Source: Cylicocyclus nassatus (Eukaryota; Nematoda; Chromadorea; Rhabditida; Strongylidae). Taken from it: a DNA stretch of 64,000 bases. This document shows positions 10,446 to 18,649 of this stretch, piece after piece. The position numbers and the translations under genes are program-made. A model generated the notes under the pieces. That model saw only the letters and a list, made by a program, of their open reading frames with translations. It was not told the DNA's origin and did no database searches. Within the stretch, counting starts at the first letter, position 1. Each line of letters starts with the position of its first letter. The stretch covers positions 26,356,012-26,420,011 of the forward strand of contig CATQJL010000316.1 of the NCBI GenBank assembly GCA_958299035.1, in the 5' to 3' direction.

Positions 10446-11484
10446 AGCCAAAGTCCGCATTCCTTTATAACATCTTTGAAGGATTAGCAGAAATGGAAGT
10501 CAGATTCGGAATCAACGTTCCAAGACGAGTCTAATGGTATACAACTCATCTCAAAAGGCCACGGACACCGAGCATCGTTTCCTTTTTAGAACTTAAGGGC
10601 TATGGGCTGCAAGAATTTTGAGAAGCGCCCCAAAAAATTCTTCGGAGTGCATGGGCAATGCCACACACCTTCATTTACAAACATTCCCACCCCTCCCCCT
10701 TCAAACTGGAATCCCATGCGGTAGTTGACGGACCGCACTGATGGACAATACCAGGTTGGGGTCGCAAATGAAATGTGCATTCAAAACGGCACGAGGAAAA
10801 GAATGCATGTTTCTTTTATCCAAATAAATGGAAAATCAAGAGTTTGGAAGACTTTGCGTGCCTCATGCCCACTTTATCTGGCAGACAAAGTTAAGACACA
10901 AATAATCATCAGGTTAAAGAGGGGGCGCTCATTGCGTGTTGATAAACTTTATATTTCGATCTAGTACTAAGTGGTGCGTTGCATACTGCTGGATAGAGGA
11001 GAACAAGCCTTATAAGACATAGAAAGCAAAAGTGCAGTAATATTGCTAAGGAAATGTAGGCCAAAATCGAAAACACAAATTAATCTTAGCCAGATTTTTA
11101 TTTTCCCTAAACGTTATGACATTTACATGCTTTGATATATAGTAGACACATACTTGTATGCTTGTGTGCGCTAATGTACTCAATTTGAGCTCAGACAAGA
11201 AAAACGAGAAGTGACAGCTTAGGCTCCTTACACGACAGCAGTTTATGCACACAAGAAAAGTGCAATTTTCTTTTCCATTTACAATTATGACTTTGAAATG
11301 TGAAAATTCTCGGCGTTGCGGCTATGTCTGCAACACTCGTTTTTCGCAGGCTTTACCGAATTCGTTGAGAATTTTCGCATTCCACTGTCATATGCATTCG
11401 CAATTTTCCTATGATCCAAAAATGTTCATAAATTGATTTCAGCACATGACTGGCGAAATTCGTTGCCTTCCCGAATGCTAGGCG

Positions 11485-11985
11485 ATGTTGGCATTTTTGA
11501 AATTTGTATGTGCAGAACCAGAAATGCCCTTCACGTTGAAGGCAGTGTCCCGGCAGATTCGCGCCCTAGGTGATATTGCTAAGGTGGGGTTCCTGGTCAT
11601 CCCATCGACCTCCAGGCGCCGTCCGGCTAATCAATGTTCCCTCTGGGACGAGAAAATAGCCCTTGAACCGGCGCGCGCAATCCCAATCGGTGCGCTCGGA
11701 CGACTTCGCTTGCCGTTTGACGCGGGTCCCCACGACCGCTCTCCCGCATTGTGCATGCTATCCAAAGCAAAAATTACAGGCGGCAGGGTCTTCGTGACAG
11801 AGCCTCCCAACTTTCCAATGGGATTCTCGTCCGAGCAGCCATTTGGAAATTGGGAAAGCGCCCCAAAAAACCTTTTTTCACCCGTTTTAGATTTCAAATT
11901 TGGGATTTATGGGTCGAGAAGGCTCCAAACATGCAAAAACAAAGAAATGCGGAACGGGATCCTGCCTTCAAACTTCATTAACTAG
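11485..11985 (+). other. GC-richer ORF-bearing repeat segment, unidentified
   Basis: A 166-codon open frame covers sequence that is clearly richer in GC than its surroundings. It begins near the repeat word AAGGCAGTGTCCCGGCAGAT, the same TIR-type start seen at 4850 and 5918, so the ORF more likely sits in a degraded MITE or captured fragment than in a gene. I recognise no domain in the product. Competing ORFs overlap it in two other frames, which argues against translation. Confidence 0.3.
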
Positions 11986-12039
11986 CTATTTTACTTGTTT
12001 TAATTCTATGTTGAATGTTAGAGGAGCATGCTATACTAC

Positions 12040-12139
12040 TTATACAACATGCAAAATTTCCGTAAATGTCGCAGACATTTGCGGAGTACTTGGAATTCCG
12101 CGACATTCACGGAAATTTTGCGCATTCTTTGGTATTGTA
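12040..12139. mobile_element. Mini palindrome, family TACAATACC-II
   Basis: This 100-bp foldback has GCAAAATTTCCGTAAATGTC at left pairing with GACATTCACGGAAATTTTGC at right, ending GGTATTGTA. Related copies start at 12504, 31534 and 34743. It shares the terminal TACAATACC with the 10-bp-array family. Confidence 0.75.
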
Positions 12140-12503
12140 ACTGACAGCTGGACGTGCAGATTTGCTAATTAAGGTGCGAGGTTGACCTTATATCACTCCG
12201 AGTTGCGCCTATGAGCAACTGTTAAGTGGTTATTTATATGCATTTTTGTGAGCTTTTTCTTTCTATGATAAAAGCGAACTCTGCTGTAGGTAAGGGTTTA
12301 TAAAGAGAGCAAAGTACTTTCGCATAACTTTGTGGAAAATGGGGACGGAGTGCCCTGATATCCGTATTTCTGTTTATATTCAAAGGGGCTATACCAGAAA
12401 ATTTACAGGAGAATTGAAGGTTGAATACACATGAAGCTGATCTAAGAACGGTATTGGACTCGGACGCACCTTAATTAGCAAATCTGCACTTCCAGTTGTC
12501 AGT
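12140..12503. repeat. Palindrome between two TACAATACC-II copies
   Basis: CTGACAGCTGG...GCAGATTTGCTAATTAAGGTGCG (from 12141) pairs with CGCACCTTAATTAGCAAATC...CCAGTTGTCAG (to ~12502). The two small elements on either side face outward, so together they form a composite palindrome. Confidence 0.75.
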
Positions 12504-12582
12504 TACAATACCACAGAATGTGCAAAATCTCCGTAAATGTCGCGGAATTCAAAGTGTTCCGCGAAAGCCGCGACATTTGCAG
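12504..12582 (+). mobile_element. TACAATACC-II copy, truncated
   Basis: TACAATACCACAGAATGTGC, then CCGTAAATGTCGCGGAATTC and an inner GCGGAATTC/GTTCCGC pair. The right TIR is missing. Confidence 0.65.
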
Positions 12583-12599
12583 GAAAACTTCATGATTGA

Positions 12600-13236
12600 T
12601 CAAATATAATAATTCCAGGAGAATGATCAAGGCACTGTCATAGCAACAATTCGGTACAACTCTTGGTGCGCTATAAACTGGTGAAGAAAGTTGAGCAGCA
12701 GCATGAATGTGAAGGGTCGCTGACCTACAATATCTGGAGATTTTCTTAATTTGATCTTTGATCTCTATATATAAATCGGTCAGTGTTAGTTTGCTGGTGG
12801 TCAGTGGTGCGTTAGTAACCCAGGCACGGGTGCGCTGGAATGGGAAGGTGGGGAAGAAATGGGCGAAGACTTGGGCATGGGGCGCGGCCAAAGGTGGGCG
12901 GAGCTAGCAAAGAATTTGGCGAGAATCGGGTAGTTTTTGAGTAAATGAATGGAAAAAAGTGGGAATTGATGGAGAGAAAATGAAGTGTACTGAACAGAGC
13001 TTCAATGGGGTGAGGATAGGGATACTGTAGAGTGGGTGAAGGCTGGAGAAAAGTGGGGAGTCGGAAGTTTTGGGGAGTTTTCAGGGTTCGAATTCACCAA
13101 AAATGGGCAAAATTCGTATTTTTAAAAATTGCGAAAGCTCCAGAACGTCAAAATTGCCAAAAATCGGTAAAATCTATAAATTTTAGGTTTCAAAATTCAG
13201 GAAATGTTAAAAATTAGCCAGTTGTTTTGAAACCTC
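12600..13236. other. Unannotated
   Basis: No ORF with recognisable domains and no repeat partner within the window. G-rich tracts (GGGTGAGGATAGG, GGAGAAAAGTGGGGAG) lie at 13000-13070. Confidence 0.35.
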
Positions 13237-13250
13237 AAGATATCGATTAT

Positions 13251-13376
13251 ATCGATTTTGGACGTTTGGCAACTTCCAGATTATCGAATTTGATCGATTT
13301 TGGCAATCTGGCAATTTATAGAATATCGATTTTTATCGATTTTGGAGGTTTGGGAATTTCCAATATATCAATTATG
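13251..13376 (+). repeat. 42-bp tandem repeat, 3 units
   Basis: ATCGATTTTGG recurs at 13251, 13293 and 13335, each followed by a TTTGGCAA-type and a TATCGA motif, giving a 42-bp period. The unit contains the palindrome ATCGAT. The ATCGAT/TATCGAT richness recalls the Helitron cores at 23.6-24 kb. Confidence 0.8.
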
Positions 13377-13379
13377 TTG

Positions 13380-13917
13380 CCTTTAACTGGCTTTCATAAC
13401 ATCGATAAAGTGTATTGCACTACCATAAATTTCTTGCCGGCCTTTCTAGCATCACATTTGAGCTAAACTTTTCTAAATTTATACGAATTTACGCACTTTA
13501 AACTGTAAACTGTAGGCTCCCCCACTTTTATACATCTCATTTGCTATTTTGCGTATTTCGACCTTTGATATATTACCACACTTTTAACTTTTATCTTTTT
13601 TTTCCGTTCAAAATACCATTATTTAAGCTTTCCTGGCCTCCCTAGCATCAGATTAGAAATTATACACGTTTGTACAAATCTACACATTTGTTACCGTAAA
13701 CTACAAGCTACGCCCAGTTCTGATGCACTTAAAAGGAAAAAACTAACAGAGCAATAGCTAAAACCTGTTAGATGTACTAACAGGGTGTTGATAATGTACG
13801 TTATACACGTACACGTATATACGTTTATGTTAATTTGATGTTAGTAGTCGTCTAAATGGATATCGAGGAGTACGGTATGAACTCATTTAGTTTTGATTTG
13901 AAGTCCTTAATTATGTT
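13380..13917. other. Unannotated AT-rich
   Basis: No gene or repeat is supported. It lies directly before the RTE 5' end. Confidence 0.35.
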
Positions 13918-13919
13918 CT

Positions 13920-15800
13920 ATGAACCATGGATCTCCCTCATAGAGGGATCACAGCCGGTTAGTCGCGAGGCTACGTGGGGCGTCCCCAGGTGGCGGATAG
14001 GGGGATAATCGCCGACCAAAAGCGACCCCGCGCCTGTTCTGTTAAGCAAACGGAGCCGAGGGACGAGCTCCATGCCTCCATCAAAAGCTTGCATACTTAT
14101 TTCCCGGGCAGGTGTGAGAAAGATAGGCTCGGAGCCGCTTCTAACAATTAAGCTCCGAACGTTTCTGGCGGGAGGTTTGAGCCCGACAAGCTGCTCCTGC
14201 GAGTAATTTGTACTTGTTAAAAACAATGATATCATGGAAAGCCCCCCTAATCTTAAAAGAGCCACTGGTAAGGCAGCGCCATTGGGAACAAGGTTTGAAG
14301 GGCGATCTAAGCTGCCGAAAACGAGACGGACAATGATGACGATCTGTCTTACAACGCTCGCATTTGACGTATCCATCGAAGATCTCTTGTTGCAAGCAAA
14401 GATGATCAATGAAGTACGAAAAAGCGTCTTTCAACGGAGACTCTAGAGCTGATATGCCAACGTCGAGGAGCACAAGCCATAGGCAATTACAAACTTATGT
14501 CTGAGCTTGAGGAGAAATGCAGAGAAGCGATAAAAGAAGATTTCAAAGACAAAAAGGACAAGTAATGGTTAACGTCGCGGAGGCCTAAAGAAGTATACGC
14601 AACGCCTGCCGAGGCATCTCAATTTCAAGACCAAGATGACCTCACTTCACCACTCTGATGGACTCACAACCTCTTCCCGAATGTCGATGGAGATAACCAT
14701 CCGCGAATACTTCGGATCTCTTCGCGAGCGTCCACCTCCACCATGCCATCGCAAGGAAGAGGGATACGTTTCGCTATCACTTCTTCCTTCAGAAATCCGA
14801 CATGCTATCATATCAATGAAAAGCCGCACAGCAGCCGGGCCCGACAGGATCAAAACGGAACACCGGAAGAATCTTTCGCCGGTACCTATCACAACTCTGG
14901 CAAGACTCTTCACGCGTAGCCGACGAAGGGAACGATTCCAAGTCAATGGAGGACAAACAAAACCGTGCTACTGTTCAAGAAAGGAGCCCTATGATATCAG
15001 AAATTATGTCCCAGCTGCTTACTGTTTACAATCAACAAACCCTTCACACGAATACTTCTTAACAAACTTTCACCCGAGTACTTCTCAACATGATCGGAAG
15101 AGAATCAAACGAAGGACAACTTGTGGGGCAAGCTGGGTTTGGAAAGGATTTAGCACTATGGACCACATGCACACGATAACAAGGCTCATCGAAGTATCGC
15201 GAGTACAGGATGCCATTTGTCTCACCTTCATCGACTTGAAGAAGGTTTTTGATTCGGTTATGAGACTGTCTAGAGGCCTTGAGCAGTCAAGGTATTCCAA
15301 CTCAGTTACATCAAGATGAGTACAGGATGCCGTTTGTCTCACCTTCATCGACTTGAAGATGTCTCACCTTCATCTTCAAGTCGATGAAGGTGAGACAAAC
15401 GGCATCCTGTACTCGCGATACTTCGATGAGCCTTGTTATCGTATTCCAACTCAGTTACATCAAGATGATTCGTGAGCTGTACAACGACTTCTTAACCGAC
15501 CCCACCATTCTATAAGGACATCACCATCGATGTGAAGATATGAGTACGACAAGGCGATGCCATACCGCCGATCCTCAGCGCTGCTCTCGAAAACGTCATG
15601 TAGACACTAGAGTGGGACGACGTGGGTATGACAATCGAAGGCCGGCAACTACATCACCTTCCTTTGCTGATGACATAGTCCTGATTACACCAATCACGAG
15701 AAGGAAGGTTGGTTCAGTTTGACTACGTGTATGGGAAGATCGGTCTGAAGCTATATTTGACGAAGACGATGTTCATGAAAAACGAATAGGTTTCTGGTGC
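13920..15800 (+). pseudogene. Degenerate RTE-clade LINE (endonuclease/reverse transcriptase)
   Basis: The 5' UTR (13920-14325) leads into the start of an AP-like endonuclease ORF (RRTMMTICLTT...SIEDLLLQAK at about 14326-14400). The rest of the endonuclease domain is deleted. The linker and reverse transcriptase follow from ~14480: NFKTKMTSL near 14625, TAAGPDRI near 14833, SWVWKGFSTMDHM near 15130, and motif A as FIDLKKVFDSV near 15226. Then come VRQGDAIP near 15545 and the catalytic box as FADDIVLITP near 15663. Frame changes and in-frame stops occur (for example TAG after ENVM near 15602). A local direct/inverted duplication at 15174-15469 disrupts it further. The 3' part is lost at the adapter and N gap. 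The family would copy RNA into DNA at a nicked target site; this copy cannot. Confidence 0.88.
15174..15469. repeat. Local direct and inverted duplication inside RTE
   Basis: The segment 15174-15241 (ending TTCATCGACTTGAAG) recurs directly at 15318-15358 and inverted at 15374-15441. A flanking word (GTATTCCAACTCAGTTACAT) is also present twice, at about 15293 and 15441. This looks like a template-switch product, either genomic or generated during DNA amplification. Confidence 0.85.
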
Positions 15801-15805
15801 TTCTT

Positions 15806-15831
15806 AGTACTCTGCGTTGATACCACTGCTT
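15806..15831 (-). other. SMART primer/adapter sequence (left of gap)
   Basis: This is the reverse complement of the SMART cDNA primer (starting AAGCAGTGGTATCAACGCAG and ending AGTAC/T), abutting the N run. It is a laboratory oligonucleotide, not native sequence. Confidence 0.95.
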
Positions 15832-16331
15832 NNNNNNNNNNNNNNNNNNNNNNNNNNNNNNNNNNNNNNNNNNNNNNNNNNNNNNNNNNNNNNNNNNNNN
15901 NNNNNNNNNNNNNNNNNNNNNNNNNNNNNNNNNNNNNNNNNNNNNNNNNNNNNNNNNNNNNNNNNNNNNNNNNNNNNNNNNNNNNNNNNNNNNNNNNNNN
16001 NNNNNNNNNNNNNNNNNNNNNNNNNNNNNNNNNNNNNNNNNNNNNNNNNNNNNNNNNNNNNNNNNNNNNNNNNNNNNNNNNNNNNNNNNNNNNNNNNNNN
16101 NNNNNNNNNNNNNNNNNNNNNNNNNNNNNNNNNNNNNNNNNNNNNNNNNNNNNNNNNNNNNNNNNNNNNNNNNNNNNNNNNNNNNNNNNNNNNNNNNNNN
16201 NNNNNNNNNNNNNNNNNNNNNNNNNNNNNNNNNNNNNNNNNNNNNNNNNNNNNNNNNNNNNNNNNNNNNNNNNNNNNNNNNNNNNNNNNNNNNNNNNNNN
16301 NNNNNNNNNNNNNNNNNNNNNNNNNNNNNNN
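15832..16331. other. Assembly gap, exactly 500 N
   Basis: 500 unspecified bases form a fixed-size placeholder. Open frames drawn through it are meaningless. Confidence 0.99.
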
Positions 16332-16356
16332 AGCAGTGGTATCAACGCAGAGTACT
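16332..16356 (+). other. SMART primer/adapter sequence (right of gap)
   Basis: AGCAGTGGTATCAACGCAGA plus GTACT begins the right-hand contig directly after the N run, in opposite orientation to the left copy. Each contig therefore ended in untrimmed adapter. Confidence 0.95.
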
Positions 16357-16627
16357 CGAACGGTGTCCTCGGATTCAGAATTCGTCCATTCTGAAGCGAG
16401 ATATGGCGATGCAACGCGGATTCCGACGGACTATAGTGATGTGCGGCGCACTCCACTGCTCTCCGGCGGACTCTAGTGGAGTGTGGCGCACTCTGCCGCA
16501 CTCCGGCGCACTGCAGCGCACTCTGCTGCACTCTAGTAGACTGCATCGCAATCCGCCGGACTGCAGCGCACTCCGGCGGAGTCCGCCGCAGTCCGGCGAC
16601 TTTTTTGACAAATTAAGCGGTATTGTA
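16357..16627 (-). repeat. Module Z plus 15-unit 10-bp array plus right TIR (TACAATACC-I)
   Basis: Module Z (16357-16415) is followed by about fifteen 10-bp units (CACTCCACTG, GACTCTAGTG, CACTCTGCCG, CACTGCAGCG, GAGTCCGCCG...) from ~16443. It ends CGGCGACTTTTTTGACAAAT...GCGGTATTGTA, the inverted TIR. This is the best-phased array in the window. Open frames on both strands are artefacts of the period. Confidence 0.85.
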
Positions 16628-16629
16628 GT

Positions 16630-17400
16630 CTAACTCTCCTTCTTTAGTGTGGGTAATAGTTGGTGCAACAGAACCATTAAGAACGAAAATGAGATAAACG
16701 AGTGCTGGCAGGTCCCTGGTGTTATAGTTCAGTTGTTATTTGAAAGATGATTTCTTGTGTGGGCAAAGAAGAAGTAGTGCTTTGTACACAACGCAAAAAC
16801 AGGTAGCTAACTCACCCACAAAACAAAGCTAATCACACATATACATACATGTGTATGTGTGATTAGCTATATACATACAATACCGCTCATAATTCGTCAA
16901 AAAAGTCGCCGGACTGCGGCGGAGTGCGCTAGAGTGCGGCGGAGTGTGGTGAAGTGTGGCGCAGTGCGCCGGAGTGCGGCGACTTTTTTGACGAATTATG
17001 AGCGGTATTGTACAGACAAATTACAGAAAACTAGAAGGTCTGAACTATCGATTACATACATACTTTTGTCACTTTCCCTTGCAATTTACGTAGAAGAACA
17101 GATTTAGCACTGTTGTATCGTAACACAACATTTGCCATGTAAGCAACTATTGCGGATGAGATTGCTACTGTGAAGGGAAGAAGATTTAATGGTCTCAAAG
17201 TTTTAAAGAACCTAGATGTATGATTTTTAAAGGAGAGAGTTGACGGAGTGTGGCACAACTCTTGAAGGCGGCGTCCAGGTAGATTCTCGACTTCCATCTT
17301 TTTAAGTTATCCAAGCCTTTCATGGCACTGATTCCAAACATGGCACCTAAAAAACGTAAATTCCTAAAAAAACCACCTATTTTGAGAAAATCCGGACGAA
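16630..17400. repeat. Duplicated block, copy 1 part 2a (partly inverted)
   Basis: 16630-16790 matches 59075-59233 in inverted orientation, and 17040-17400 matches 59234-59600 directly. The boundary in copy 1 is occupied by the 16876-17012 MITE, so the small inversion and the insertion may be connected. Confidence 0.75.
16876..17012. mobile_element. Complete 137-bp MITE with 10-bp array core (TACAATACC-I)
   Basis: Left TIR TACAATACCGCTCATAATTC... and right TIR ...GAATTATGAGCGGTATTGTA are inverted and nearly perfect for ~36 bp, each joined to GTCGCCG/CGGCGAC. Between them are seven 10-bp units (GAGTGCGCTA, GAGTGCGGCG, GAGTGTGGTG, AAGTGTGGCG, CAGTGCGCCG...). This is the reference copy for the family. 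Confidence 0.9.
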
Positions 17401-18001
17401 TGCCTTGATGCTATCCTTGTCAGAAGCAAGAACAGGTGAACGCTGTGTGTTCAGCTGTAGTTGCCACGTGGAAACACGTCAAAAGCTAAGGAGGCGACCA
17501 CGTTCTCTGACGTGCACACCCTCATAACTTCCTTAAAGGGAGTGTCCAGGCTAAACCTAACCCCTTCCGATTAGTGTCGATCCTGAATGTAGGCCCCAGA
17601 AAAGGGGCATCTGCGTTGGTCCGGTCTTCTAACGTTGTCTCTGAATGGGGATAAGGAGCCTGAAAGTCCCTGGCTAGGCGGAGTCTGATATCAGACTCCG
17701 CCCATCAGGGACTGCTCACTACCTTGTCAATACGTGCCTCTTGACACGTATTGACAAGATAGTGAGCAGAAGCTGCACACTGCACACTGCAATGCAACTG
17801 CACCCATGCAGTTCCCGCTAGCCTGCCGACGGGGACGAGCAATTCAAAACTCGTCCACGCCCTCAGAACTGGGTTCCAAGAATCGGGTTTTTTTGTGAAT
17901 TTTAGTGAGTTTGAAGCTCGGAACTGTAATCAGGACCACGGAAAGGCCCTAGAATGACGAGAACATGGGGGCCAAATTCTGGGTGGACGCTGCCTTTAAA
18001 A
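17261..18001. mobile_element. Probable TIR element, AAAGGCRGCGTC ends, copy 1
   Basis: TTGAAGGCGGCGTCCAGG at 17262 faces GTGGACGCTGCCTTTAAAA at 17983-18001. The corresponding positions in the second block (59467 and ~60147-60166) have the same ends around different internal sequence. A further start-like word (TTAAAGGGAGTGTCCAGG) is at 17530, so there may be nesting. Confidence 0.5.
17665..17767. repeat. Two back-to-back hairpins
   Basis: Hairpin 1 (17665-17713): AGTCCCTG..GGCGGAGTCTGA with its complement, centred on TGATATCA, has almost no loop. Hairpin 2 (17714-17767): GCTCACTACCTTGTCAATAC paired with GTATTGACAAGATAGTGAGC around a short loop. They adjoin with no spacer. A CTGCACACTGCACACTGCA direct repeat follows. 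Confidence 0.85.
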
Positions 18002-18077
18002 AAACTTCTAAAATACATATAGTTCCCTCCACATTTGCTGCTGCCCTCGGTCTGCGTCTCAGACCTGCCACGTGTAA

Positions 18078-18235
18078 CTAACATGTTGGCAACGTGGCAA
18101 CAACATGTTTGTAAACATAACACAACATGTTGGCAGAACATTTTGGCTACGCCAACATGTTGCTGCATGTTGCCAACGTATTGCTGCCAACGCTGCTAAC
18201 GTGTTAGTCACACGTGACACATCGGCGACGCCAGA
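18078..18235. repeat. Iterated CAACATGTTG motif
   Basis: AACATGTTGGC, ACAACATGTT, ACAACATGTTGGC, CCAACATGTTGCTGC and TGCATGTTGCC occur in ~120 bp in mixed orientation, with GTTGGCAACGTGGCAAC between. The core CAACATGTTG is its own reverse complement. Confidence 0.7.
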
Positions 18236-18649
18236 AGGGCAGCAACAAATGTGGAAGAAACGATAAACATTATACGATAGCTTAAACCGCATAGTTTTCA
18301 CAGCAATAATTTTATCCAGAATATGCTTTTTAAATCTGAGTAATTGACCGTACGCCGCGAAACCTGGCTCAATTGATGTGGAACTCTCTCTTACTACATC
18401 TTCTAACAAGTGATAATTAAAAGTTTGAGAAGCTTACAATTTTTTCGATTTATTCTTGATGCTGGCGCGCTTTATGGAGACAAAGAACCGTAGGGGTAAA
18501 GTAAGTAAGGTGGGTACGCCTTCTTTATTCCTTTGCCGATTCATCCCCCTCTCCATCTAGCTTGTTGTTATTCACGTTACTTTCAAGGGTCCATACCTAT
18601 CACGTGGGTAAGTCCATGCGTCCATCTTGCGGATGACTTTCTTATTTTT

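Larger units (their letters stand above)
9151..11379. mobile_element. 2.2-kb palindrome with ~0.9-kb arms
   Basis: The left arm (9151-10042) and right arm (10482-11379) are inverted copies with scattered differences. Paired landmarks include TGCGAAAATT/AATTTTCGCA at the ends, TGCACTTTTCTTGTGTGCAT and GGAATCCCATGCGGTAG-type words. The centre (10043-10481) continues as a more diverged inverted pair with tRNA-like segments. ORFs at 9278-9616 and 11046-11252 are the same sequence read from the two arms. No transposase. Confidence 0.92.

Noticed and set aside
13920..14230. Minus-strand ORF (about 13918-14409) as a protein gene
   Set aside because: It is the complement of the RTE 5' UTR. Similar predicted peptides would arise from any copy of this repeat.
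15773..16546. 257-codon (minus) and 219-codon (plus) ORFs spanning the gap
   Set aside because: They run through 500 N and adapter sequence; the open frame is a translation artefact.
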